Shown in pieces: positions 10,262 to 22,525 of a DNA stretch of 64,000 nt. The translations under genes were made by a program, and so were the position numbers. Below the pieces are notes generated by a model. That model saw only the letters and a list, made by a program, of their open reading frames with translations. It was not told the origin of the DNA and searched no databases. The stretch spans positions 1-64,000 of the forward strand of contig LSSK01000601.1 in NCBI GenBank assembly GCA_001969505.1, given 5' to 3'. The stretch comes from Zancudomyces culisetae. Its lineage: Eukaryota; Kickxellomycota; Harpellomycetes; Harpellales; Legeriomycetaceae. The stretch's first letter is position 1, and each line of letters opens with the position of its first letter.

Positions 10262-12657
10262 ATGGAAATGGACTGTGATGAACATTGTGTCAACTTGACT
10301 GAAAGCGAAATAGATTTAGTCAACATTTATCGTAACTTTAATCAGTAAGTGCATATGTAAATATAATATAATACATTCGATACACTCTTCACCCCCCCCC
10401 CAATAACGACTTTAGCCTATACTCAACAAAATAAATAATCAACTTTCGAATAAGGCAGTAATTTAATAATTTAAACTTTCGTGTTGTGAAATGTGTTTCA
10501 GATTATGGGTGGGCACCGTTTAGGAATAGATCTTTAGATAGCTTGAATCTACCGACTGAAACCATAACCAGGTTGATTTTATGATACCTCTATTGCTGAT
10601 GTGTTTTAGTTTTTTTATACATTTGGCATCAATACTATATGTTGTGGTCGGTTTATTTAAATTTTATTGTGATGTAAGAACCGATTAATAACTCTCATTA
10701 CACTTTGCAACCAGTAATGAAAGGCCCAGCAAGTAAAATTTTTTCCTAAATGTACGCAAAAAAAAAAAACAACAATGAAACAAAGCAAAATGCAAAATAC
10801 AACTATTATGGCTTTTCAGCTTTTTTATCCAGCTATGCTAGAAACATAATTAACATTAAATTTTCATACATCATTTGCAATGAATTTTAGTTTCGCTAGA
10901 GGAAATTTCGAAAGAGTTAAGAGTAGAGGCTCCGAGGGCCCTATGGACGTGGATTCGAAGGAGGGATCCAGCGATTGGCTGAAAATGGAGAGTAATGATG
11001 AGCCTTGTAGAAAGAGTAAGTTAGAATGTTTTAACAAAATTTAACACCATTTTTCTTTGGCGTTATATCTGCATGTTTACATGAATATTTCCAAAACCAG
11101 CTTGGATTGAAACGAATAAATAGGACACTTTTCAGATAGAGTAGAGAAGACGAATGCAAAGGATAAAGATAATGCGAAGGACGAAAATGTAAATGAACAC
11201 AAAACGATTTTCGGCATAGGAGGACCTTTTTTGTTTTCCGCCCCACAAGCTAAAACAAACGAATCGGAAAAATACGAACAGGAGTATATTAAGCCGCGAG
11301 TTAGAAGTCAGGATCAAAAGCCTATATCCGCAAACGTGGCAAAAAAAGTTAGTAAAAGTCGATTAGAGGTTTTAAATCAATCTTCAAGTTTTGGGGAAAC
11401 TAGAGCTCGTAATAAGACGAAAAAAAAGGGGATTTCGAAGGAAATGGAAAAGATGGACTTAAATTATACGAGCAGATCTAAAAGCGAAAGCGTAAAAGAT
11501 ATCGAAGAAGTCGAAAGCAGTACTACTGAAGACGAGCCCATTTTAAACAGAGTGGTACGTTCAGGTGATAAACGTAGTAGTAAAAGTGTGTCACGAGGGC
11601 TGGGGCTCAAGAATTTACAGATTCACAAGGATATCCCATTCGTTGTAGCTGGGTAAGCGTGAATTAGTTTACGTATCTATTTCTAGCTATGTACTAATAC
11701 GGAAAATAGTTGAGAATATTTATATTTTATTATAACCATATAGATACGTGCAGCTGTTTTTCAATATATTTATGGCATTTGCTGTAGTTGTAATTGTATT
11801 ATTGTTGGTAAAGGAGATTGGTGGTGATATAGAACGAAAAGTTCAGGAGTACTCAGTAGGTAAGTGTTCAAGATAACACCTTGGAGATAAGTTATTGATA
11901 ATTTTTTATAATGAAACTTAATAGAAATTGTTCAAGAGATCTCCAAGTGCACTAAAGATTACATAATGAATCAGTGCGATCCCCTAACTAGGGTCCCAGC
12001 AATGGAGAATGAGTGCTTAAGATGGGAAGCCTGTATGAATCAGGACCCTAAAGTTGTTGCAAGGTGAGTAACCCAATATTTGTAATATCTTATCGATGTA
12101 TTTTTTATCTTTGAAAGTTCCTTTTTTATATATTGCAATCATTTCTCTATTTCAAATTTAACACTAAAGGTATTTCTTCTTTTAATTATAGAGCACGGAT
12201 ATCTGCCGAGACAATAGCCGAAATCATTAACAGTTTTATTGAGCCTATTTCTATTAAAACAATGGTAAGATATTATTTTGGTTCCTGCGTCCATGAAACA
12301 ATTATTTGCCCCTTTGACATTATTTTTTAATATACTTATATTATGGAAAGCATCTTTTAAACTAAACAAATAAAAATATTATAGGTGTTCTTTTTGATGT
12401 TATTTTTTGGAACTCTTTACATATCAAACTCGGCATTCAGCACTTATCGTAGGAGAAGAGCTCAAAATCACCAATCGGACGTACCATTTCCCAATGCTAG
12501 CCCTGGAGAATATTTTTTCTCCAAACCATCGGGCTCTTTTGCACATGACAGCCTTCATTCCAGCTATGCAAGAGCACTTTCCACTAATTGGCCCGATGAG
12601 CATCCCCCATCATTCGAACGGCAATTGAAGGAAAAAAATGCTTTCTTGGCCTACTAG
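10262..12657 (+). CDS. BRL1: Brl1/Brr6 nuclear envelope protein
   Basis: Seven exons: 10262-10344, 10891-11015, 11136-11652, 11744-11859, 11925-12063, 12192-12264, 12385-12657 (441 aa). The first 235 residues are polar and charged (nuclear or cytosolic side). DIPFVVAG then opens the conserved domain with a first membrane span, YVQLFFNIFMAFAVVVIVLL. A lumenal loop follows with four cysteines (ISKCTKDYIMNQC ... ENECLRWEACM), then RARISAETIAEIINSFIEP and a second span VFFLMLFFGTLYISNSAF. This is the disulfide-bridged Brr6_like_C_C domain. In yeasts these proteins remodel the inner nuclear membrane during nuclear pore assembly and affect lipid homeostasis. Brl1 and Brr6 are paralogues and the sequence alone does not tell which. 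The ATG at 10262 is the only one in frame before the first intron with a good A-rich context. Confidence 0.93.
10392..10401. repeat. Oligo-C run (10 nt) inside first BRL1 intron
   Basis: Ten consecutive C in otherwise AT-rich DNA. Similar runs occur at 21762, 44199, 45255 and 60879. Confidence 0.9.
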
Positions 12658-14415
12658 CACAATTGGCTCGTAGATAACATTGTATCGATAATCAAATAGT
12701 GTGCTTAGGTTTTTTCTTGATTAGCAGAACTGCAATGTTATTCTCTAGATGTTTATCTTTTGTACATTATCCTTTTATCGCGCTGTAAAGGCATACTTTA
12801 CTAGTTGTAAAATTTATTTTTTATGCTCTGGTGAATGTATTAAATTTATATATTTTAGCCGCTATAATCCATATAGAAATGATATATGCACTCACATTTT
12901 AGCAAAATTGGTTCATTTTTAGTTGTATTTGTTTTGGCAAAGCGATATAGTATATCGTAGTAACATTTAATTAAGAAACTTGAGCAATACGCAATTGCTG
13001 GAAGGGGTTTTGTATCTGCTATTGATATGCTTTTAGATTCCTAAAAATGGAGTAAACGATAATTAACATGGTCAATTTTCCCCTCCCCCTGATTAGTGGT
13101 ATCCATACCTTTACAAGAGCAAATAATTAATACTCGTTTTGTCAAAAATTCTGTTTGGTGGTTCCAACTTGACCCATACACCAATACCCTGTTATGACCA
13201 TTTCAAAAATGAGAAATCGATAAATCCCTCTTACGGCCATTGGTTACTCTAAATTGCTTTTTCTTTGTGGTTCAATAAACAACCCTAATTTAACCAATAA
13301 GGACGGTTAATGACCTGTTCAGCAATTTTATATAATTGTCAGTATTATTGACGATGATAGATAGCATCGTATACCTATTATTATTGTAGTTGGATTGATA
13401 GAATTAGCTTCTGTTTGGTTGGCACAAAACAAAAAACACAGTAGTGGATTAAAAGCAGGTATGGTATGTACAGAATTGTGGTACCATAAAAAAAGAATGA
13501 AGTGTAAATTGAGCAAATGTGTTAAACTGCAATAGTGTTCTGGTTGTAACTTCACGGGATCAAGGGGTTTGTTTTACAATTGTCTTTGTGTAATCCTGGT
13601 GTAAAACCATCTCCTAAGCTCATAGTGTGAAGGTGGTATACCCAGTATATAGTTACATAATCCACGATGAAAATAGACATGAGTTTGTGAACAACATAAA
13701 CCAAAGTTTGTAGACTATATCAAAAAATACATTGTTAAATTGAAAAGTACAAATAACAACTAATGAAATATAACAAATTTAGTTAAAGTGAGACGAGAAT
13801 ATTATCGCTACTAACCGAGAATCAATCACAAGATACACAAGGTATCAAATAGTATCGCGAATAAACTGCGCAGGAAATCAAGTTTAGTGTGTATTAACAT
13901 TTTGCGTGTATTAAGAGTGTGCAAGCAGCTTATTGTGATACTTTGATCTTCGGCCACGAATGAAGCTTCTTTGAGCATTTTATTGAGGATATGTTATGTA
14001 TTTTCACCTTACCACATACTCAGCTAATATTGTTACTTTCATTATCAGTAAGCTTCTAAATATACTAAATCTAAAGCTTTCGATTGTTATGAAAAATAAC
14101 GCGACTTATTACAAACCAATGTTTGTTCTATGATTTTATAGCCAGTATTATCGATTCTCAATTATTGGCACATTTTACTTTATAATGGGTAAAGGATAAA
14201 ATTAAAAAAATGCCATTAAAATAAAAATTGTGCAATGGTTTGATGTCCTGATTCTAATATACAAATTTAATAATTGGTTCTTTACGCTTGGTTCATAAGG
14301 GTGTTTTTTTTCTTTTAGTTTTTTGGTTTGTTGGAATTTTTAAAATCATCAAATAAAAGAAAGTAGAATCTGGGAATTGCAAAAAGAGATTTAGAGTAAC
14401 TATTTAACGGCTTAC
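12658..14415. other. Intergenic, 1.76 kb
   Basis: 3' side of BRL1 and promoter side of TPA1. Stops are dense in all frames. A few ATG-initiated frames under 80 codons (such as 13328-13555 minus) have no recognisable domain. Nothing else supported. Confidence 0.5.
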
Positions 14416-16144
14416 ATGAAAGTAAAAGAGATGCCAAACATGGAGTCCAAACTTCAAAACGATGAGGAGGGTAAAACCATAAAAAAGGCTAAAATCGAAA
14501 TTCTCAAGCGTAAAGAGAGTAAACCAAACCACATCGAAATTCTCGAATGTTATAAAAACAAAGAGTTTATTGAAAAATTTAGAAATGTATTCTGTGACAG
14601 TAACTTTTCAGAAAATCAAAAAGAGATTAGAGCGGGGGTCATAGAATTTCCGGAAAAAGACATAACAGTAGATGCAATAGGCACAGTAATTGGGTATCCA
14701 TTTCATGTGGGAGTATTGAGCAATGTATTCGATCCAAAATTCTTGAGAAAGCTCAAAAAGGAGCTAAAGGAGATTCAATGGCACCGCAGGCTAAACGATT
14801 TGTATGATTTTTACCAAACTGATGATTTGGGATACATGATCAGTGGTAAATATGAAAAAATAAAACAACTCTATCACGGATTATGCTCAGAGGAGTGTAT
14901 TACATTTATGGAACAGCTTACAGGGACAGAGCTGCAACGAGGAAGAATAGATCTTGCGGCACAGCAATATGAAGAGGGTGGCTTTCTCTTGTGTCATGAT
15001 GACTTTGTCACGGGAGACAAGTATTCGAGGAAAATAGCATTTATACTATATTTGGTTGATGAAACTTGGTCCGAAAGAGATGGAGGGGCACTAGGGCTTT
15101 TTTCAAAGTAAGAACAAAGATCACCATATAAAATAATCCGATATTAATTAACTCTATAATTGCGCTATTAATAGAGACAAAGATAACTGTCCAGTGAAGG
15201 TCGTGCGAAAAATATCACCAAAATTTAACACACTTGCGTTTTTCTTGACGGGAGAGAGCTCGTATCACGAGGTTCAAGAGGTTTTACGGAACGACGGAGT
15301 AGCCCGGTGGTCAGTTACAGGATGGTTTTATGGTATTAACAAAAAAAAGACTGAAAACGATCCAATGGCGTGTGACGAGTTTAACAAAAAATACCAAACA
15401 CTATCGATTCCTAGACCCATAGAGGCAACCGTTAGCAGCGAAAATGACGCACTGTACGCAGCAGAGAATTTTATAAATGAAAGATACCTTAAAAAGGACG
15501 TAATCGAAAAAGTTTTAGATAAATTTATCGAAAACAGCTGCATAGAGCTGCACAGTTTTTTGAAAGATGATGTATATGCCGATTTTATTTCGGTTATGGG
15601 AGGAACAGAGGGGGTATGGAGTGAAAACTATGTACTTCCGCCTAACCTGAGGCGCTACAATGCACTACTCGAACCAGAATGCTATAGGAAAATAGCACAG
15701 AAATCCAAAAAAACTATGGAAACTATCGCATTTTTGAAATCCAAGCACTTTTCGAACTACCTATCCGCTATCACCGGGTTAGAATACTCCAAGGCTATCT
15801 ATGAATTTAGAAAATTTGACACAGGAAGCTACACTCTACTACATGACCACTACTCAGAACCCAATGGTTTGGATGTAATTTTCAGCTTTATGCCATTCAA
15901 TAGCAAGGATGATTCGTCTGGACTTTCTGTAGCCACTAGTGTCTGGGATGATGATTCATGGGGAGGTCTCACTCACTACACTGATAGTGTTGACGAACTT
16001 AAGCGGTTTTCTCCTGGCGCAAATAAATTGGTGTTGGTTTATCGGGATACTGGAGTCAAAAAGTTTGTTAGATACACCACAAATGCTGCCAACTGTCCTA
16101 GATATGAGTTTAACTCGATTTTTATTGAGGCAGAGGATCAGTAA
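14416..16144 (+). CDS. TPA1: Tpa1/OGFOD1-type prolyl hydroxylase of ribosomal protein uS12
   Basis: Two exons, 14416-15107 and 15175-16144 (553 aa). The N-terminal half is a 2-oxoglutarate/Fe(II) dioxygenase domain. The iron triad is visible as H194 and D196 (LLCHDDF) and H262 (SSYHEV), with R275 of RWSVTGWFYG placed to bind 2-oxoglutarate. The C-terminal half is the second, catalytically inert double-stranded beta-helix typical of Tpa1/OGFOD1. In yeast and animals this enzyme hydroxylates a proline of small-subunit protein uS12 and influences translation termination. Length is close to human OGFOD1. It heads a same-strand run with YJU2 and FCF2, though each has its own spacer. Confidence 0.92.
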
Positions 16145-16484
16145 TCCGTAGATTTGACGTGTTGTGGGGTTATATATTCAATGGGAGCTTTAGACGTTGT
16201 TTCATTCTGCTTTGTTTCGTTTAGTTTTGTTTTGTTTTGTTTTTTGAATTTCCACATCTTAGCTGCTCATAAATCCGTCGCTTTTTATTAAAAATCAATA
16301 TTCACTTTTTTTTCGCACATTTTTAGTTGGTAAAAAAGCCTAATTTCCAATTTATATTAGTAGGGTTACTTATAAATTCACAGTAGCTTTTGTTACAAAA
16401 TCGCAAAAGACTACATTAAATTAGAAGTTATATTTCACAACTATACTAAAAATTTAATCAGATATCGATAAATACTAAGAGGAA
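16145..16484. other. Short intergenic spacer
   Basis: 340 bp with TTTTG repeats around 16205-16240. Holds the 3' end of TPA1 and the promoter of YJU2. Confidence 0.5.
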
Positions 16485-17556
16485 ATGGCAGAAAGAAAAG
16501 TTTTGAATAAGGTATGTGTTGGGCTCCCATCATTGTTTTAAATCATTTTACAAAATCTGGTACCGACGAGGCTTGTTAGGGACAAAACTGACTTGATTAT
16601 TCTCATCTTTCATTTTTAACACATAAAACATGTATACAAAATAGTACTTTCCACCGGACTTTGATCCTGCAAAAATCCCCAAGCTGCGATTGGGAAGCGA
16701 TCGGCAATATAAAGTTCGGTTAATGGCTCCTTTTTCTATGCGATGCAACACTTGTGGTCATTGGATTGGCGCGCACACAAAGTTCAACGCCCGTAAAGAA
16801 ACGGCGAAAGACGAAAAATTTTACAACATGGCTATCTATCGATTTTACATTCGCTGCCCACAATGTGCCGCCGAAATAACATTTAAAACGGATCCAGAGA
16901 ACTCTGATTATGTTTGTGAACACGGCGCATCGAGAAACTTTGAACCATGGAGAAACGAAGAGCTAGAAAAGGAAAAACAAAAAGAGGAGGAGGAAGAGGA
17001 CAATAAGAACAATCCACTCAAATCGCTCGAGGCCAGAACCAAAGAGAGTAAACGGGAAATGGAAATGTTAGATACTCTTGAAGAAATACGGGCCAGAAAT
17101 GCCACCCAAGAGCGAATGGGTCTTGAAACGGCACTAGAAAAAATCAGTAGTATGAGTAACCAGGAGGTCGATGTATTAGATGAGCAGGACGAGTTGTTGA
17201 TTAAATCCATATACCAAGATGCAAATGGTAAGCGAGTAAAGAGGCTAAACAACAGCAGTATGAGCCCAAACCTGGAAAACGCGTTAGAAATTGGAGTACT
17301 GAACAATTCCGCGTCTAATGGTACTGTTCGGACCGACCATTCACCACCTCAGAAACGACTTTCAACTTTTGGGGCCATAAAAAATCAATCCTCTGTACTA
17401 TTTAAAAGTATTGGGCCAGCGGCATCCCTAACCAAAAAGGTGGCTATGATCAGAACCGGCGAGAATACAGGGGTTGAGACCAAAATCAAAGAACAGCCTC
17501 GGCCAGAAAGCGTTAGTCTTGTTGAGGATTATGGTAGCGGGAGTTCTTCAGAATAG
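16485..17556 (+). CDS. YJU2: Yju2/CCDC94 splicing factor (CWC16 family)
   Basis: Two exons, 16485-16511 (MAERKVLNK) and 16645-17556 (312 aa). The tiny first exon joins in phase to YFPPDFDPAKIPKL, restoring the invariant family N-terminus. The zinc-ribbon cysteines (MRCNTCGHWI ... IRCPQCAAEI) and the motifs FNARKE, FYIRCPQC, EITFKTDPEN and CEHGASRNFEPW are all present. A charged coiled-coil region and a Ser-rich disordered tail follow. Yju2 joins the spliceosome at the catalytic activation step and promotes the first transesterification. One oddity is the Cys in YVCEHGA, where relatives usually have another residue. Confidence 0.95.
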
Positions 17557-17907
17557 GATCCATAGTACACAAACTCTGTATTTCTAGCACATTTTAATTT
17601 TGGGTTTGCTTCGGGTTTGCCAGTATATAGCTTTTTCTCTGTAGCCAATTGCAAATAAAACCAAACAGCAAAAAAAAAAAATTTTTTTTTTGGGCAAATT
17701 GGACAAGTACTTGGATTATACACTACTTGATCTTGAAGAGTTTGCACAATTAAAAAATATACCATTGAAAGATCAGGTTTTCTTAATTCAACATTCTTTG
17801 TATTTTATCAGCCATACCCAACACAACATCTCAATTAACCAAACAGAACTTGAATTCAGTTATACAAAAAAGAAAAAAAGTTAGTGAGACCGAGCAAAAG
17901 TATAAAC
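17557..17907. other. Short intergenic spacer
   Basis: Contains a poly-A/poly-T junction near 17672-17692. An ATG-less open stretch (17690-17884) is adjacent to FCF2 but out of its frame. Probably leader and promoter sequence. Confidence 0.5.
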
Positions 17908-18558
17908 ATGAAAGGTCTAGCAGAAGCGAGTTTAGATGAATTATTTCAACAAGCAATACAATCCCTAGATCAAGAGAGTCCTCTTGTCAAGGATGAGAGC
18001 GAGCAGATTCAAAGTAGCTCATTGTTGCCAAGTATAAAATTAGAATCAGGCTTGAGCGCTAAGGACAAAAAAAAACAGTCCGAAGTTACTGATCTCGCTG
18101 CCAGTCATAATAAAGGCATAAAAACGGCACGCGATCTGGTAGCAAAAAAACCGAGTTTAAACGAACGAAGAAAAGAAAAGGAAAAAACCATCGGCTCAAA
18201 ATGGTTTGGAATGAAGCGGCCTGATCACATTTCAGATAATGTAAAACGTGATTTACATTTATTGAAGCTTCGTAATGTTCTAGATCCAAAGAGGTTCTAC
18301 AAAAAGGGAGTTGATCATAAACGTGCAGAGATTCCCAAGTACTTTGAGATAGGAACCATTGTGCAAGGGAATGCTGAGTTCTATTCTAGCAGAATCCCCA
18401 GAAAACAAGTCAAATCAACATTTGCAGAGGAAATATTGGCCAGCAGAGACTCTGTAAAATACCTCAAACGTAGATTCAACGAAATCCAAACTTCAAACCA
18501 AAAAAATGGGAGAAAGAATTATAAAAACGCACAAAAACTTCGCAACAAAAAAAAATAG
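17908..18558 (+). CDS. FCF2: Fcf2-type pre-rRNA processing protein
   Basis: Single exon, 216 aa from the ATG at 17908, chosen because MKGLAEASLDELFQQA opens the protein-like region. The upstream in-frame codons lack an ATG. The Fcf2 core is clear: GSKWFGMKRPDHISDNVKRD, LLKLRNVLDPKRFYKK, PKYFEIGTIVQGNAEFYSSR, then a basic region ending in a lysine-rich tail. Fcf2 (DNTTIP2/TDIF2 in animals) is nucleolar and needed for early 18S pre-rRNA cleavages. The N-terminal third is less conserved and charged. It is convergent with the UBX gene, stops 226 bp apart. Confidence 0.92.
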   Translation: MKGLAEASLDELFQQAIQSLDQESPLVKDESEQIQSSSLLPSIKLESGLSAKDKKKQSEVTDLAASHNKGIKTARDLVAKKPSLNERRKEKEKTIGSKWFGMKRPDHISDNVKRDLHLLKLRNVLDPKRFYKKGVDHKRAEIPKYFEIGTIVQGNAEFYSSRIPRKQVKSTFAEEILASRDSVKYLKRRFNEIQTSNQKNGRKNYKNAQKLRNKKK

Positions 18559-18784
18559 GCTAATAAATTTCAATTAAGTTCAGCTATATCATTCCTTTGC
18601 TTAGTGTTTAGTTTATAGAATCAGCACCTTCTTCCATTACATCACGCAACTTGTTATTATGATTGGGGAGGCAATCAGAATGGTGTTAAATACTCAAGGA
18701 TTTTTCAGAAACTTTGATACTATTCATTTTTATACAATACTGATGAAAAAATCACTTTTGTTATTAAATAAATGTAAATATATT

Positions 18785-21298
18785 CTATTTACCACTAGAA
18801 AGCCATTTGGGTGCACTTTTTCCATCCTTTTTCGGGGTATCACTCGAGAGAGTTGCCAAACTTGACGGCACTTTAGAAGTTTTTGCACTTCCAGTTGACG
18901 AGTTTTTGGCGTGATCGTCAAATGTATCCTTTGAGTATCCACTAGAAATATTTGAGCCTGTTTTTGATGTATCACCACCAGCCATACCCTTTTTTCGCAA
19001 CGCTGGATCAATTATTTCGCTCAAGTCTATTTGGTACAGGTGTATTAGCGTGTATAACAATGCGAACGCAAAAAATACTAAAAAAAGTGTTGATATATTT
19101 ACTCAATGATGTGGGAAAGACGACATGAACTAATGCATTTGGAACAAAATTGGCCTCGAAAAACGTCTTTTGTCTCATATCTTGTAGGTTCGTGTATGGG
19201 TGCGTAATATCTGTAGGTGTAGTTGGCAAGTTAAATATAAAAGTTACCATCAGGTCTAGCTGAGATTCTAATGGTGAAAACTTACGTATAGTATATTCAA
19301 GCTGTTTGGTAACCGCCGTTATAAAGCTATATAACTCCATCACTATAGGTATAAAAGAGAATTTTTTGTATAATACAGATATGCGATGGTCATAATTTAA
19401 TTTTCTTTTTAAATCCAAAGAGTGTGCTAAAGTATAAACCTACATTTTTCATCGGAACCAAAGGTTGCTTGTATTCTCGATCCATCAACAAATTTGAATT
19501 GAATCAAACTCTATTTATGCGTAGCAGGTTTATTGCATGCGTTTCACTTTTTTGTTAGTGGATCGAGTAAAGAGAGGAGCAGGAAAAAGGCTCTGAAATA
19601 GCGTGACTAACTTCAAAATTTACCGTTTTGTATAATTTTTTCTTTTTTTCCAGCGCTTCCCTAGCCTCAATATCTCGATGTTTTTGCGTTTTAAAACCCA
19701 CAGCTTTATTATAATCAACATTTCTTTGCCTCAACATCATTTTTGCTTCGTCGCCTGTCAGTTCATAAAAACTGTCAGGTAGTGTACCTACGAATAACGT
19801 ATATTTTCTTTTTATTCCTACTCTAGATGATGCTGGATATTTGAAATGATGCAATCATACGTAGGATCACTAAACTGAATGGTGTTCTGTGATTCTAAAA
19901 AATATCTGATGTCATGGTTGCATAACTTTAATTATCATAACAATATATATTAGTATTTACTTTCTCGGATGGCATCTTTTAATCCTGATTCTGAAAACTC
20001 AATAAACTTTGCCTTTCTTCTTGAAATAACATCATCCACTTCCCGGGTGTCCACATTCTCTAAACTACACCCGTAGGTCGCATTTTGCACTTCTTTGTGA
20101 GCCCCTTTTTCCTTTGGCATAATGATCGTGTTTTCATTTCCATGTTTGTCAGGTCTTTCGCTAACATTATTTACATCCTTGGGCAGAGCAGGTTTTTCGC
20201 TTTTTATAGCGTCCGACAACTTTGGTTGTGCGGCACGATTTCCATTCTTAAAAGTCAATTTTACCAATATGGACCCTGTTGTGACTCCCACGCTTATTAG
20301 TTTCGTTTTTGACAATAACTCCTCACCTGAAAGCTATTTAATTTTGTATTATTGGCGCATTGTTTTCTCATAAACTTTAATCTCTCAACTTTACATACCA
20401 TTAAGATACTGTACTTTTTACACATAATGGTACCAGTTGCACTGCCAAATATTCAGAAATCAATAATATTAAAGCGACATCTAGTGTGCGCAATTCGCTG
20501 GTATACATAAATCACCTACCTGTTGATTTAAAATCAAGAGAACAGGTTCATCCTCAGCACTATTTTTTTTAAGAATGTTAGCTTAAACAGTTAGTACATC
20601 GATTCTTCGATACATTTCCACCCGAGTATTGTCATCTCTCTGTTTTATATACTTGTCTATTAAATAATAAGTATGTTATGTTTTAAAGTAAGCGGATTTT
20701 ACCCCAATTCTACTAATGAACAAACGATTTCTTTTAATGTAGCAGTGTTTACAACATCTTTTTGTATCCTATCCCCGGTTGGTAGTTGTAAAACCACTTT
20801 GACCTTTGCACCTATACTCACAATATGTTACTATTAACATGAAATTTGCCTGCCTATACCGAAAAATAAAAGAAAATGAATCTTTGATATAGTATAGCCA
20901 ATGTCATACCTAAATGTTTGTTTGGGACCAATTCAATCTTTGCACCGTGCGGTAATCTAGATAGTCTCATACTCAATGACAGGTCCAAATCCGTGTTTTT
21001 CCACCTAAATTTATGATTAGTTTTTGGCTTTCTCATTAAAATGGGACTTTTCCATGAAGTATTTATTTTCGCGCTTGTTGATGCGATTTTCGTTGTACTA
21101 AACGCAAATGCTGAACACTTCATATCTATGCCCTATATTTGTTCAAACAACGTACTTTAGCCCGTATCTATCTGCATCGCCGAGCTCTGGTACCCGCTGA
21201 CACATCTCCTGTACCAACATCTTTAACGTCTTTGATGGCGTTGTCTTGATTTCAACTGTTTTGAATTTGTTGTATACAATCGTAACCACTGAGGACAT
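18785..21298 (-). CDS. TUG/ASPSCR1 (Ubx4-like) UBX-domain protein
   Basis: Ten exons on the minus strand: 21298-21156, 21004-20910, 20811-20703, 20559-20520, 20333-19961, 19894-19861, 19822-19624, 19510-19444, 19342-19103, 19026-18785 (513 aa). The N-terminal TUG-UBL1 domain is recognisable (MSSVVTIVYNKFKTVEIKTT, then WKNTDLDLSLSMRLSRLPHG). A second ubiquitin-like part follows, then LPDSFYELTGDEAKMMLRQR as in the TUG linker, and a C-terminal UBX domain (QFKFVDGSRIQATFG ... LVTFIFNLPTTP-like ... FVPNALVHVVF). The family binds Cdc48/p97 and controls its assembly and membrane traffic. Exon 19894-19861 implies a 38-nt intron. An alternative joins 19961 directly to 19832, skipping it. The tail after the UBX domain is Ser/Lys-rich. 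Confidence 0.8.
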
Positions 21299-22231
21299 TT
21301 TTCTTGTCTTTAATCCGCTACCTCAAAATATGCTTAATAAAATATTAAATTGTTTAAAATGTTTGATATAGTTCAAAAACATAAATGACAAAAAGTGGTA
21401 TTTTTATTTTGTTTACAATGATCGGTATTCTAAAGATTTGCATATTTTGTCTGCCATTGTTGTTGCTTGCTCAATTTGCAGTTTTACCAAATTAATTAAT
21501 TAACAACACTGCAAACCATTCGTTCATTATCCTCCCCTTTCCAAGAAAAGCATACCAAAACCTTCACAGTGTATACTAACTCTATCTTTCTTTAAATTTA
21601 ACACTCTTGGAATATAACCAAACCAGGATATATATTAAGCCACAGGATACTCTAATTTTGAACCTGAGTAACTAATGGTTACCCAAATATATATCAAACC
21701 TATACCTCTCCCCCTTTGTCTGGTAATAGCATTGGGATAGCAAAGTAAATTTTACTGACATCCCCCCCCCCTCAGCATGGTGGGGTTAAAGATATTTTAA
21801 GCACCACTACATAAGTGAAAGTTATCCCTTCTTGCACCCCGCCCCCCTCCCCCTCACTCCTACCCTTTTCTCTTATCCCATCCCCATCTCTCGCGTTCAA
21901 AACCGAAGGATATACCTACAGCTGAACACATCATAGTCTCTTCTGTCGAAGTTTGCCCACAATACAAAATATGTTCTTTTATATAAAGCTTTACTTAATT
22001 ACCTCCAGCTTCAAATACAAAGAGCTAAAAACATTATAAATCTCGCCCGGAATTCCAAATGTTTCCAGACTAACAGAGTCTTATAATTACTAAATAAAAC
22101 ATAGCTGAAGGCATCAGATAAAAACGATAGACTGTAAATATAACTCAAAAAAAGAAACAAGTGCGGACACTTTACCAGTGGGCACAAAACAGTGTGCTAA
22201 ATTTGGCAAATCCTTTAGGTATAATAAGGTA
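21299..22231. other. Intergenic with C-rich strand bias
   Basis: Plus strand is strongly pyrimidine-rich around 21700-21900, including ten C at 21762-21771 and CCCCGCCCCCCTCCCCC near 21837-21853. No open frame of note. Promoter side of the UBX gene. Confidence 0.55.
21762..21771. repeat. Oligo-C run (10 nt)
   Basis: Ten C upstream of the UBX gene, with further C-clusters about 70-90 bp on. Confidence 0.9.
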
Positions 22232-22525
22232 TCAATAAAAACCGACAAATTCTATCTTTCCATTCTCTTCAACGTCAATATTCATCCTGCGAGGATCATA
22301 GCTACCTTCGTCAATAGACTTCCTTCCGCGGACTCTTACATTCTTTGGCAACGATGACAAGAGAACTCCAGCTGTCCCACTTTCCCTTCTCGCACGGTTT
22401 ATATCATAACCCTCGGGTTTCTCCTTGTCTTCCTCGTCAACTATCAAAAACTTTCCAGCCAGTTTGCCATTCCAGGTTTCCGCTTTTTTCAGTACATCGT
22501 CCTTCTTTACTGTATCTCTTTCCAT
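22232..22525 (-). CDS. Small I78 peptidase-inhibitor-like protein
   Basis: Single exon, 97 aa. The C-terminal half matches the pattern of the potato-inhibitor-I-like I78 family: LLSSLPKNVRVRGRKSIDEG, then YDPRRMNIDVEENGKIEFV. This is the LP-x-N-x-RV, DYRPDRLN and D-E-x-G-x-I layout. The usual family members are small, with a flanking Cys pair; here the closing CG is GFY and no cysteine is present, so a disulfide is impossible. No signal peptide is seen, so it should be cytosolic. A role in restraining a serine protease is inferred from family only. The ATG at 22525 has a good A-rich context. Confidence 0.7.
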   Translation of the reverse strand: MERDTVKKDDVLKKAETWNGKLAGKFLIVDEEDKEKPEGYDINRARRESGTAGVLLSSLPKNVRVRGRKSIDEGSYDPRRMNIDVEENGKIEFVGFY

